Origin: Bradyrhizobium sp. AUGA SZCCT0158
GTDB taxonomy: Bacteria > Pseudomonadota > Alphaproteobacteria > Rhizobiales > Xanthobacteraceae
Assembly: GCF_018130065.1 (NCBI RefSeq)
Contig: NZ_JAFCME010000001.1
Location: forward strand, 558,001 to 622,000
Reading direction: 5' to 3'
DNA: 64,000 bases
This document shows, in pieces, positions 51,987 through 60,738 of this stretch. The notes below the pieces were generated by a model. It was not told where the DNA came from, searched no databases, and saw nothing but the letters and a program-made list of their open reading frames with translations. The stretch's first letter is position 1; each line of letters begins with the position of its first letter. The position numbers and the translations under genes are program-made.

Positions 51987-52697
51987 ATGACGCGAAATCT
52001 GGGCAGCCGGTATCAGGCGATCAAATCGCCCTGGACAGACTACGCGGTCTACAGCTTCCCGGATGCATCAAGCGTTGCAGCCTCCGACCGCCAACCGCTG
52101 ATGGACGCGATGAACGGCATCATCGCCGTCAACTGGAAAGCCAGCGAGCCGCATTGGACGGCGGACGCCTCCCCGTTCGACAGCAAGTTCAGCCTCATTC
52201 TGGTTTTTAGCAGCTCAGGACTGGCCGCGTTTTCAGTCTATCGCGTGCTGAGTATCTCCAGTGGACTCGCAATCTATCGCAGTGGAACCGAAGTGCTCCC
52301 CGCCCATCAGGGCCTCGGGCTCTACGGCTTTTTCACCTCGGAAGTTCTGAGGCGCTCAGGCGCCGCCGAGAAGGGTGACAGCGTGCTCTATGGATGGCGG
52401 ACGCGAAATCCCATCGTATGGGCCGCCAATGCCAAGATCTGCGAGAAGGTTGCCCCCTCGCTGCTTGGGGACGCGCAGGACCCCGCATTGCAAGCGGCCT
52501 GCATTGAGATGTGCTCCTCGCTGTACCCCGGCAAGCTGCTGGAACTGCCCGGCATGATCATGCGGGGCGCCTACGGCCACATTAAGCACCACCGGCAGGA
52601 CTATCATGGCGTGGCTTCGCTGGTCGACGCCGCGATGTCCCGTGTGATTCCCGATACGGCCGATGCCCTGTTCTCGGTCGGATACGCGAGGGTATGA
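51987..52697 (+). CDS. GNAT-like hypothetical protein
   Basis: 236 residues. AAFSVYRVLSISSGLAIYRS and VLPAHQGLGLYGFFTSEVLR resemble the beta strands and pyrophosphate-binding turn of GNAT N-acyltransferases, but the motif is not canonical. CTGGAG precedes the ATG. Its stop overlaps the MFS start (ATGA), so the two are co-translated. First gene of the operon divergent from the GlxA regulator. Acyltransferase function is a guess from fold resemblance. Confidence 0.7.
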   Translation: MTRNLGSRYQAIKSPWTDYAVYSFPDASSVAASDRQPLMDAMNGIIAVNWKASEPHWTADASPFDSKFSLILVFSSSGLAAFSVYRVLSISSGLAIYRSGTEVLPAHQGLGLYGFFTSEVLRRSGAAEKGDSVLYGWRTRNPIVWAANAKICEKVAPSLLGDAQDPALQAACIEMCSSLYPGKLLELPGMIMRGAYGHIKHHRQDYHGVASLVDAAMSRVIPDTADALFSVGYARV

Positions 52698-53989
52698 TGT
52701 CGATGCCCGGACAACAGGCCATCATCGCACCGGTCTCGCGGTTTACCGATCGCGCCTATCTGGCCTGGGCAGCGGTGGCCATCGCCTACGCCATCGCGTT
52801 CCTGCAGCGCGTGTCGCCGCAAACGGTCAGCCTGAACCTCATGCACGACTTCAGCACCGACGCCGCCGGCGTCGCGATGCTCGCCTCCAGCTACTTCTGG
52901 GGCTACACCTTGATGCAGATTCCGGCGGGTCTTCTGGTCGACCGTTACGGCGTCAAGCGCGTGGTGCTGTTCAGTATGGTGGCATCCTCGCTCGGGAGCG
53001 CTGCGTTTGCGCTGGCGCCGAATATGCTCGACGTTTTTGCGGCGCGCCTCGTCATCGCTTGCGGCGACGCGCTGGTATTCACGGCGCTGTTGAAGCTCGT
53101 GGCGCAGAGCTTCAGCGACGAGCGGTTCGGCGTGATGTCAGGCATCTCGCAAGTGTCCGGCTACGTCGGCGGGGTCCTCGCGACGACGCCGCTCGCGGCC
53201 GCGGTAACCGGCTTCGGCTGGCGCGCGTGTTTCCTGTTCATTGCCGCCGTCGGATTGGCCAACCTTGCCTTCGCCAAGGTCGTGCTGAAGCCTGATCCGG
53301 TGTCGCGCAGCAACAAGACGTTGAAGAGCGTCGTTGCGGCCGCCGGACAATCTCTGACCCAGCTCGCCAACTGGGGCTGCGCCATGACTTTTGCCTCCCA
53401 CTTCGCCGTCGTGACGACTCTGTCGGGCGTCTGGGGCATTCCGATGGTGGCGCATTTCTTCAATATCTCGCCGACGGCGGCCGCCACTCCCCTGCTCGCC
53501 TTCATGATCGGTAACGCGGTCGGCTCGATCTTTCTCGGTCACATGGCTGACCGCGCAGCATCCGCGCTCGACACCGCGCTGATCCGCATCTGCGTGCTGC
53601 GGATGGTGCTGATTGCAATGCTGCTGCCGCCGATCGCACAGGCGTTCGGCCTGATCTACGTTACCATCGTGTTTACGGCGCTCGGACTTGTCGCCGGCGG
53701 GACGGTGCCCCTGGTGCTGAAATGCACCAAGAAATTATACACATCCGACCTTATCGGCGTCGGCGCGTCCGTGAACACGACGGCCGCGGGAATTTTCGCC
53801 GGCGCGGCACAGCCCGTCATCGGGTTCGCCATGATTGCCGCCAGTCCGCTTGCCGCCAGCGGCGGCATGCAAGGCGCTGCCGCGATCGGCGACGCCGGTT
53901 ACGGCATGCTTATCGGAATTCTGCTGCTCATGTCGCTGCCGGGTATCGCCGGACCGTTATTGATGAGGACCAAATTGATAGTTCGCTAG
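52694..53989 (+). CDS. MFS transporter
   Basis: 431 residues with twelve predicted membrane helices. The cytoplasmic loop signature between helices 2 and 3 is visible as AGLLVDRYGVKRVVLFS. The N-terminus resembles the anion:cation and sugar-phosphate-type MFS branch (ISQVSGYVGGVLATTPLAAA). It likely imports or exports the small molecule handled by the operon. Overlaps the GNAT-like gene and is followed after 25 bp by the YcgG gene. Confidence 0.9.
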   Translation: MMSMPGQQAIIAPVSRFTDRAYLAWAAVAIAYAIAFLQRVSPQTVSLNLMHDFSTDAAGVAMLASSYFWGYTLMQIPAGLLVDRYGVKRVVLFSMVASSLGSAAFALAPNMLDVFAARLVIACGDALVFTALLKLVAQSFSDERFGVMSGISQVSGYVGGVLATTPLAAAVTGFGWRACFLFIAAVGLANLAFAKVVLKPDPVSRSNKTLKSVVAAAGQSLTQLANWGCAMTFASHFAVVTTLSGVWGIPMVAHFFNISPTAAATPLLAFMIGNAVGSIFLGHMADRAASALDTALIRICVLRMVLIAMLLPPIAQAFGLIYVTIVFTALGLVAGGTVPLVLKCTKKLYTSDLIGVGASVNTTAAGIFAGAAQPVIGFAMIAASPLAASGGMQGAAAIGDAGYGMLIGILLLMSLPGIAGPLLMRTKLIVR

Positions 53990-54014
53990 ACGTATTGAAC
54001 GTAAAGGGGCCGTT

Positions 54015-54770
54015 ATGGAGTGTTTGTTTTTGAGAAAAGAGGAAGTCGCTTCGAAGTATGCGGTGAGCAGTTGGCAAAGCGTCATGTTCTCCGAATTCGA
54101 AGCCCAGATGAGCAGCGAAGCGAGACCTTTTCCCTGCATTTTCGGCGTGACCGGCCATCGGCAGGACCAGTTGCGCTATCTGTTCCTCGATCCCTACGAC
54201 GTCGAGATCCTAGGGGTCCAACTCGCACAATACGTCTCCGAGTCCAGATCCTACGGTCCCAACACTTCCTTGATCGTATTCACCCGGCCCCGCCCGGTGC
54301 AGACGCTTGACGCCTATTACCGCAAGATGTGGCTGACGCTCGACCAGTTGGCGCGGCTCGACAAGAGTCCATGGCCGGCGGAGATCCCCGAACAGATCGA
54401 TCATCCAATGTGGGAGTTCTCATTCGCCGGAGAGCCAATTTTCGTGGTGTGCACGACGCCGGCACACGTGATGCGGCAAAGTCGCCGGTCGAGCGCCTTC
54501 ATGCTCACCTTCCAGCCACGATGGGTGTTCGAGAAGATCCTCGGTAGCGAAAAGGCCACCAACGCCGCGTTTGCCGAAGTACGCAAGCGGCTCATTCCCT
54601 ACGACAATGCAAGCCCCTCACCGCATCTCGGCCGTTACGGTGCGGCCGACGGGCGCGAGTACCAGCAATACTTCCTGCATGACGATAACGAATCCGGAGG
54701 AGGCTGTCCCTTCGCCAAGCTCGCGCAGAGCAAACCGTCTCAAATCGAAGACAAGGAGCAAGCGGCATGA
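54015..54770 (+). CDS. YqcI/YcgG-family protein
   Basis: 251 residues. PFPCIFGVTGHRQDQLRYLF, then WEFSFAGEPIFVVCTTPAHV and RRSSAFMLTFQPRWVFEKIL are hallmarks of the YqcI/YcgG family. Members occur in amino-acid or arginine-hydroxylating biosynthetic clusters; some relatives are heme-dependent, but the chemistry for this protein is unknown. AAAGGGG precedes the ATG. Its stop overlaps the cupin gene start (ATGA). Confidence 0.85.
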   Translation: MECLFLRKEEVASKYAVSSWQSVMFSEFEAQMSSEARPFPCIFGVTGHRQDQLRYLFLDPYDVEILGVQLAQYVSESRSYGPNTSLIVFTRPRPVQTLDAYYRKMWLTLDQLARLDKSPWPAEIPEQIDHPMWEFSFAGEPIFVVCTTPAHVMRQSRRSSAFMLTFQPRWVFEKILGSEKATNAAFAEVRKRLIPYDNASPSPHLGRYGAADGREYQQYFLHDDNESGGGCPFAKLAQSKPSQIEDKEQAA

Positions 54771-55081
54771 CCCAAATCATTGCAAGTCAGAAAACCGAGT
54801 TCGCTATCGATCCCGTCATCCTGAACCTGCTCCCCGAGCAAGGCAGCATCGAATTGCAGCATGACGCCGCGGGCAAGGTGCATCGCTTTCACACCCATCC
54901 GGTAGATGAAATCCTCGTGATCATTAGCGGCCGGCTGAATTTCACGTGGGATGGCGGCGAGCGCATCGTCGGCGCGGGCGATACCATCCACCTGCCCGCC
55001 GGCACGCTCCACCAATCCGAAGCGCTGGAGGGCGGCGCCGTCTACGCGATCGCGACCCGTCCACCGGCGGCGAATAATTGA
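54767..55081 (+). CDS. cupin-domain protein
   Basis: 104 residues, a single small cupin. FHTHPVDEILVIISG carries the HxH...E metal motif of cupin box 1, and GAGDTIHLPAGTLHQSEALEG is box 2 with its His. A metal-dependent isomerase, dioxygenase or ligand-sensing role is possible. Translationally coupled to the YcgG-family gene and last in the operon. Confidence 0.88.
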   Translation: MTQIIASQKTEFAIDPVILNLLPEQGSIELQHDAAGKVHRFHTHPVDEILVIISGRLNFTWDGGERIVGAGDTIHLPAGTLHQSEALEGGAVYAIATRPPAANN

Positions 55082-55105
55082 AGCAAGGCGCGCATGCAAT
55101 GGGGG

Positions 55106-55291
55106 TCACGACAATGAGGGATCGTTAGACAAGGGGTCCGCCGCCACCCGTTCGACCAGCTCGATGATTTCGGAACGCTGACCGGACGGAAGTTTCACGA
55201 AAGCCTTCAACAGTCGCAGGCTTTCGATCGTTTCGCTCGATGGAGCTCCGAGTTTCTTCTGCAGCTCTGCAACATAAGTGGGATTTTTCAT
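55106..55291 (-). CDS. small hypothetical protein
   Basis: 61 residues: MKNPTYVAELQKKLGAPSSE, then IESLRLLKAFVKLPSGQRSE and EIIELVERVAADPLSNDPSLS; a helical bundle with a charged C-terminus. AAGGTG precedes the ATG at 55291. Only 25 bp separate it from the divergent 61-residue protein at 55317, so the two promoters must overlap. Function unknown. Confidence 0.65.
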   Translation of the reverse strand: MKNPTYVAELQKKLGAPSSETIESLRLLKAFVKLPSGQRSEIIELVERVAADPLSNDPSLS

Positions 55292-55316
55292 CTCGCACCT
55301 TAGAAGAGGAACAGGA

Positions 55317-55502
55317 ATGGCATATCCAGGTAAACGTGAGGGCTTGGCCCAGAAAGTAGATACTGCTGCGCAAGAAGCCGAACGGCTCGGCCTGACGACG
55401 GCGACCCTGATACTTCGCATGGCTCGCCTGGAAATCGATCGCGCGGAGCCTGAACAGGTTGCAACTATGCCAAAAAACAACCTGCGCAGCAAGCCGAACT
55501 GA
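55317..55502 (+). CDS. small hypothetical helical protein
   Basis: 61 residues: MAYPGKREGLAQKVDTAAQE, then AERLGLTTATLILRMARLEI and a basic tail. AAGAGGAACAGG is a strong ribosome-binding site. Divergent from the other 61-residue protein. The next 130 bp to 55636 contain no gene I can support. Function unknown. Confidence 0.65.
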   Translation: MAYPGKREGLAQKVDTAAQEAERLGLTTATLILRMARLEIDRAEPEQVATMPKNNLRSKPN

Positions 55503-55636
55503 ACGGCCGAAACGGCCCGATTCAGCGCGTCGAGAGCGTCGGCGGAAAAATGTGCGGTGCCGGGACCGGTCCGAATGGATCAGCCCCCGCACCGGAGACA
55601 CGATTGAAACGCGGGATTGAAACGAAAGGCAGCCGA

Positions 55637-56899
55637 TCAGCCGGTATTACCGGTCTTTCCAAAAGCCCCCGCCTCGGCCAAATCAGCGATACGGCGGTCA
55701 TCATATCCCAGCGTCTTGCGCAGCACTTCCTTGGTGTGCTCGCCGAGCAGCGGCGCAGCGACGGGATCGATCGTGGGCGTGAGGCTCATATTGAGCGGCG
55801 TTTCGATGTTGGGCACTGAACCAGCGGTCGGATGCGGGATGTGGCTGAGGCGATCGCGGTCGCGCACTTCCGGCGCGTTGAAGCCCTCCTCCACGGTGCG
55901 CAGATAGCCGACCGGTATGTTCGCCTTTTTCATCTTCGCCATCCAGTTCTCGAGCCGGTCGCTGGCAAAAACGCCGGCAATGATGGCGCGCAGCTTTTCC
56001 TTGTTGGCCGTTCGGTTTTTCCGGTGAGCGAACTCAGGGTCGGTTACGAGGTCGGGCCGTTCCAGCACTTCGGTCACAAGGCGGCGGTACAGCCGGTCGT
56101 TGGCACAGGCCATATAGAGCGGCCCGTCGGCGGCCTGATACACGCCGACCGTCGGTGAGCCGTTCGGTGAATTGCCGAAACGACCAGGGTTCTCGCCGCT
56201 GATCAGGTACGCCATGCCATAAAAGCCGGTCATCGCTACCGCGGTGTCGATCAACGCCACCTCAACCTGCTGGCCACGGCCGAGCCGGTCGCGCGCGATC
56301 AGAGCCAGCAAAATCGCGTTGCACGCCGACATTCCCGTCGCCATGTCCACGATCGGCGGGCCGGTTCGTACCGGCTGAGCATCCGGAAAGCCATTCAGCG
56401 ACATAAAACCGCTTTCGGCCTGTGTGATCGGATCGAACCCGGGGCGCAGGGCGAGCTCTCCCTTGCGGCCATAGGCCGAGATCGAGCAATAGACCAGTCG
56501 CGGATTGGTCGAAACGACGGATGCATAGTCGAGGCCGAACTTCTTCATCACGCCGCCAGAGAAATTCTCCACCACGACGTCCGCTTTCGCGATCAGTTCG
56601 CGCGCGACCTCCAGCGCCGCCGGATTGGTGAAATCGAGCGCAATTCCGCGCTTGTTGCGGTTGAGACTGAGGAAGGCCGCACTCTCGCCGCCGATTTCCG
56701 CATGTTCATAATGACGCGTATCGTCGCCGCCATCCGGATTTTCGATCTTGATCACCTCGGCGCCGAAGTCGGCCAGCGTTTGCGTACAGGCGGGCCCTGC
56801 AACAACACGGGTGAAATCGACGACCAGCAGACCATCGAGGGCGGTCGGTTCGCCCTTGGCGCGCGGCGTGCGCTCCGGCAATTGCGGTCTGGCAGTCAT
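55637..56899 (-). CDS. CaiB/BaiF (class III) CoA-transferase
   Basis: 420 residues. LDGLLVVDFTRVVAGPACTQ, then LADFGAEVIKIENPDGGDDT (Rossmann-like start and the conserved glycine turn), LSLNRNKRGIALDF and YCSISAYGRKGELALRPGFD with the catalytic Asp region. It moves CoA between carboxylic acids such as formyl, succinyl or carnitine-type donors. ATG at 56899 sits nine bases after GAGGAA; the ATG at 56908 is inside that site. Confidence 0.92.
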   Translation of the reverse strand: MTARPQLPERTPRAKGEPTALDGLLVVDFTRVVAGPACTQTLADFGAEVIKIENPDGGDDTRHYEHAEIGGESAAFLSLNRNKRGIALDFTNPAALEVARELIAKADVVVENFSGGVMKKFGLDYASVVSTNPRLVYCSISAYGRKGELALRPGFDPITQAESGFMSLNGFPDAQPVRTGPPIVDMATGMSACNAILLALIARDRLGRGQQVEVALIDTAVAMTGFYGMAYLISGENPGRFGNSPNGSPTVGVYQAADGPLYMACANDRLYRRLVTEVLERPDLVTDPEFAHRKNRTANKEKLRAIIAGVFASDRLENWMAKMKKANIPVGYLRTVEEGFNAPEVRDRDRLSHIPHPTAGSVPNIETPLNMSLTPTIDPVAAPLLGEHTKEVLRKTLGYDDRRIADLAEAGAFGKTGNTG

Positions 56900-57160
56900 G
56901 TCGGGCATTTCCTCGTTTTATTTTGCCTGGCGGAACAGATAGCCATCGCCGCGAAAGGCGTTTCAAGGCCTTTTACCGGAAGCCCATAGGTAACGCCAAA
57001 CCCCGAATTTGCAGGGCGGGACCTGCCTCTCACATAGCTCTCTCCAAAAGCGAACGCCGCCCGATCCGGGTCTACCCAGGGATCGAGCGGCGACGCTTCA
57101 AGGCGATTGCACGGCGAACCCGGTTCGCCACGTCGTTCCCGTTATGGAAAGCTCATTCTC

Positions 57161-57583
57161 TCATTCGGGAACGGCTTGACCGGAACCACCCAACTCGGCG
57201 GGAAAGTCCTTCAGCTTGGGTAAGCCATCACGCATCGGCAGCACGGTCTCGGCATAATTGATATGCACGCCCGGCGTAAAACGGAGCGTCGGGAGCGTCG
57301 CGGCGAAGACGTCGACGAGCCCTAGCGTAGGATGGTTCGTCATCAGATGCCCGCCACACTTCGCGCAGTATTTGCGTTGGCTCATCGGTGTCTTCTCGAA
57401 TGTCGCGACGTGCTGCTTGCCCGAAGTGATCTCCACCGCTTCCGGCTTCCACAGCGTAAAGGCATTCACCGGCCCGCCGGACCACGACCGGCACGAGCTG
57501 CAATGGCAGTACCCCATGCCCTCCGGCGAACCCGTCACCTGCACTTCGACCGCACCACAGAAACAATTTCCCGTATGCTTCAT
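57161..57583 (-). CDS. GFA-family protein
   Basis: 140 residues with the GFA zinc pattern: GNCFCGAVEV (Cys7, Cys9), YCHCSSCRSWSGGPVN and YCAKCGGHLMTNHP. The fold was named for a glutathione-dependent formaldehyde-activating enzyme, but most members have no proven substrate. ATG at 57583 overlaps the stop of the broken methyltransferase gene upstream; AAGGAGA lies before it. It would be co-transcribed with that gene. Confidence 0.85.
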   Translation of the reverse strand: MKHTGNCFCGAVEVQVTGSPEGMGYCHCSSCRSWSGGPVNAFTLWKPEAVEITSGKQHVATFEKTPMSQRKYCAKCGGHLMTNHPTLGLVDVFAATLPTLRFTPGVHINYAETVLPMRDGLPKLKDFPAELGGSGQAVPE

Positions 57584-58387
57584 AGCCTCTGTCTCCTTAC
57601 AGACAATTGAAGGTCCAATCGGATCAATTTGCGCCACTGGAACAGCATCGATACCCGCTGTTTGTAATGAAGATAGTCGTTGTCAAGCATGTCGACGAGG
57701 TCGCTCATCGAGCAATATCCCGATGAAGATGTAGGCCGTGGTCACCGCCGCGAACAACAGATGTCCGACGCTCATGGTGGGGGCCGCCCAGAACGCGATG
57801 ATGAAGCCGAGATAGATCGGATGCCGCGCGATATTGTAGAGCAGCGGCGTCGGGAGGGTCGGTGGCGGCACCTGCCGACCGGTCAGGCGGTTGGTGACCT
57901 GATCCAGTCCGAACAAATGATTGCTCAGGACCGTGCTGGTGAACACGATCACCCAGCCGACAAATGACAATATGGCCATCGTTGCGGCCATTTCGGGCTC
58001 CTCGATCTGCCAGACGACGGCCGGAATCGGCCGCCATTGCCAGAACAGCAGCAGGAGCGGTCAGGCTGGCGAACAGCACATAGGTGCTGTGCTCGAACGG
58101 TTTCGGGAAAACTGCGTCCACCATGGTTTAAGGCCCTTATGGGCCATCACGCCGTGTTGAATGGCAATCAGCGACAGCAAGGCGAGATTGACGGCGATTG
58201 CTTCAAAAACGGGCGAATTCGCGCCGGTATCGATGGCCTTCGGCACGACCAGGTCCGATACGAACCCGACCGCATACAAAATCGTGAAGAGAAATGTGAA
58301 ATAGGCCACAGCGCCGAACAGAAATGCAGTGAACTTGAGCATTCGATTTGTCGGCATGACGGAGCCAATGGCTCGGGCTTCGGACAT
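57580..58387 (-). pseudogene. mddA: methanethiol S-methyltransferase-like (MddA/NnrU-type) gene with multiple frameshifts
   Basis: From ATG 58387 the reading is a normal membrane protein (KFTAFLFGAVAYFTFLFTIL, AIQHGVMAHKGLKPWW), then it changes frame at about 58075, again at about 58045 (to LLLLFWQWRPIPAVVW) and again near 57707, where the last frame gives LVDMLDNDYLHYKQRVSMLF to a stop at 57580. Each frame supplies the next expected piece of an MddA/NnrU-like protein (AWATMAILSFVGWV-type and FIIAFWAAPTMSVGH segments), so one ancestral gene of about 260 residues is broken three times. The family methylates methanethiol to dimethyl sulfide. Consensus errors cannot be excluded without reads. 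Confidence 0.8.
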
Positions 58388-58512
58388 GACATGAACTCCG
58401 TGGAGAGCAATGGGATCGCGACTTCGGTTTTTGCAGAATGGCTGAAACACGCCGACAAGACTTTGCCTGACGCTTGATCTCTCCATGAGATGGACTTGAT
58501 TGTTTGTTGAGA

Positions 58513-60099
58513 ATGGATGCGACAACGCACGTGAAATTTGAATTCGACAAGTACGCTCTGGACACCAATCTTCGCGAGTTGCGCCGCGACGGCGAGTTGG
58601 TTGCGATGCAGCCGCAAGTGTTCGACCTGCTGGTTCATCTGTTGAAGCATCGCGATCACGTCGTCAGCCGGAACGATCTCATCGCGCTGGTTTGGGGCGG
58701 TCGGACCGTGTCGGACTCAACGCTCGACAGCCGCATCAACGCCGCCCGAAATGCCATCGGCGACTGCGGCAAGGAGCAACGGCTGATCCGGACAATTGCG
58801 CGAAAGGGTCTTCGCTTCGTTGGAGCCGTGAACGGGCATGTGAATGGCGTTCATCCGACCACCGAGCCAGCGAAAATGGCTGCCGAACCGGCCCCCGCGC
58901 CATTGCCGTTACCGGATCGACCGGCGATTGCCGTATTGCCGTTCGACAACATGAGCGGCGACCAGGAACAGGAATACTTCTCTGACGGGATCAGCGAAGA
59001 CATCATCACCGCGTTGTCGAAATTGCGCTGGTTCTTCGTCATCGCCCGCAACTCGTCGTTTTCCTACAAGGGCAAGGCGGTGCACCTGAAGCAGGTCGCT
59101 GCCGAACTGGGGGTGCGCTACGTCCTTGAAGGCAGCGTGCGCAAGAGCGGCGATCGCGTGCGCATCACCGCGCAGCTGAACGACACTGCGACCGGCAGCC
59201 ACGTCTGGGCAGAGCATTACGACCGCGATCTGGTCGACGTATTCGCCGTGCAGGACGAGATCACCGACGCCATCGTCGCGGCGATCGAGCCGCAGATCTA
59301 TGCCGCCGAAAACTTCCGCAGCCGGCGCAAACCACCAAACAGCGTGGATGCGTGGGACCTTGTTATGCGGGCGCTGTCGCATCATTGGCGCGTGACGCGC
59401 ACGGACAGCGCCGCCGCTCAGACGCTCCTGGAACAGGCGATTGCGATCGATCCGAATTACGGCCAGGCGCTGGCCTTGATCGCCACCAACCACATGTTCG
59501 GCGTGCATCTGGGCTGGGCGGACATCACGACCGTCGCACCCATCGCCGAGCGCGCCGCGCTCGCAGCCATCGCTGCCGACAGCGAGGATGCGTGGGCGCA
59601 TACCGCGCTCGCCAGCGTCTATTTCTCCACACGTCGCCTCGACCACGCGCTGGCCGAATTTGAGCTGGCGCTGCAGCTCAACCCGAACTTCTCGCTGGCA
59701 CAAGGATACTACGCATTGGCGCTGTCCTATTGCGGGCGATGGCAGGATTCCCATGCAGCCGCGCAACGCGCCATCCGCCAGAGCCCGCGCGATCCTTCGT
59801 CCGCGATCTATTACGGCGTCGCCGCCTATGCCCAGTTCGTCGGCAGGAACTATGGCGAGGCGATTTCGCTCGCGCGCGAAGCGACCCGCCAGCGCGGCGA
59901 TCTCAGCGGCGCCTACCGCGTGCTGACGGTGGCCGCCGGTATGGCCGGGAAGATCGACGTCGCCAAAGCTGCACTCGAGGAGCTGCGGCGGACCCAGCCC
60001 AATATCTCACTGGCCTGGATTGCGACGCAGCTGCCCTGGAAGCTCGAGGCGGATCGGGAGCATTATTTGGAAGGTTTTCGCCGCGCTGGGCTGGAATAA
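58513..60099 (+). CDS. winged-helix regulator with TolB-like domain and TPR repeats
   Basis: 528 residues. Residues about 5-105 are an OmpR/CadC-type winged helix (LRRDGELVAMQPQVFDLLVH, IRTIARKGLRFVGAV). Residues about 135-270 are the adenylate-cyclase-associated TolB-like region (AIAVLPFDNMSGDQEQEYFS, VRYVLEGSVRKSGDRVRITA). The C-terminal half has TPR repeats. No membrane helix or cyclase domain is present, so it is cytoplasmic and the signal probably comes by protein contact. Divergent from the broken mddA-type gene. A TTG three codons earlier is an alternative start. Confidence 0.85.
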   Translation: MDATTHVKFEFDKYALDTNLRELRRDGELVAMQPQVFDLLVHLLKHRDHVVSRNDLIALVWGGRTVSDSTLDSRINAARNAIGDCGKEQRLIRTIARKGLRFVGAVNGHVNGVHPTTEPAKMAAEPAPAPLPLPDRPAIAVLPFDNMSGDQEQEYFSDGISEDIITALSKLRWFFVIARNSSFSYKGKAVHLKQVAAELGVRYVLEGSVRKSGDRVRITAQLNDTATGSHVWAEHYDRDLVDVFAVQDEITDAIVAAIEPQIYAAENFRSRRKPPNSVDAWDLVMRALSHHWRVTRTDSAAAQTLLEQAIAIDPNYGQALALIATNHMFGVHLGWADITTVAPIAERAALAAIAADSEDAWAHTALASVYFSTRRLDHALAEFELALQLNPNFSLAQGYYALALSYCGRWQDSHAAAQRAIRQSPRDPSSAIYYGVAAYAQFVGRNYGEAISLAREATRQRGDLSGAYRVLTVAAGMAGKIDVAKAALEELRRTQPNISLAWIATQLPWKLEADREHYLEGFRRAGLE

Positions 60100-60102
60100 C
60101 CT

Positions 60103-60672
60103 TCATCGCGGGGGCGTTTTTGCCGGATTGGCTGTTGCAAACCCGTAGATCAGCGCCAGCCGGTCGAGGCATTCGCAGAACCGGCGTGCGAAATAGTCTT
60201 TCCAGCGCTGCGTGCGCAATCCCCGCCTCTGCCCGACCTGCTCCATGGTCAAGCCGTGAACCAGGACGTCATGCACCAGCGCCGAACCATCGGCCCCCAG
60301 CTCGCGCTCGGCGCGATTGAGCCGCAGCACGGCCTTGCGCTGCCCCTCCGTGATCGGCTCCCGCATCTGCCCACCATCCACGTACTCCCTGGTCGGATCG
60401 ACGGCGCGCGGGCCGCGTTCGGCTCTCTCCCAATCGCTCTGAAAGGCCCGCCCGCCCTGGTACTGCGCCTCGTCGATCTGGTGATGCGAATGCAGACGGG
60501 CAAGCGGATCGTTGCGGATGGAGCGCAGGGTAACGATCTTCTCACCCGGCTCCAGCGCCAGGGGATTGTCGACCTCGACGGTCGCGACCTCGGCGTTGCG
60601 TGGCAAATCCTGGGATTTCCGGTCATGTACCTGTGCAGGGTTATACGGTTTGTTCCGTTTGGCTCTCGGCAT
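60103..60672 (-). CDS. DUF6456-like hypothetical protein
   Basis: 189 residues. The C-terminal half has the DUF6456 pattern: LNRAERELGADGSALVHDVL, GLTMEQVGQRRGLRTQRWKD and FCECLDRLALIYGFA, a helix-turn-helix-like region. The N-terminal half is polar and probably disordered. AAGGAGA precedes the ATG. Same strand as the GcrA-like gene 66 bp upstream, so it is likely its operon partner. Function unknown, probably DNA-linked. Confidence 0.75.
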   Translation of the reverse strand: MPRAKRNKPYNPAQVHDRKSQDLPRNAEVATVEVDNPLALEPGEKIVTLRSIRNDPLARLHSHHQIDEAQYQGGRAFQSDWERAERGPRAVDPTREYVDGGQMREPITEGQRKAVLRLNRAERELGADGSALVHDVLVHGLTMEQVGQRRGLRTQRWKDYFARRFCECLDRLALIYGFATANPAKTPPR

Positions 60673-60738
60673 ATCGGATGATCTCCTTACAGGGACGGTG
60701 GGATTTGGATTGCGCCCGGAAGAACCTGGCGTTGCTGT

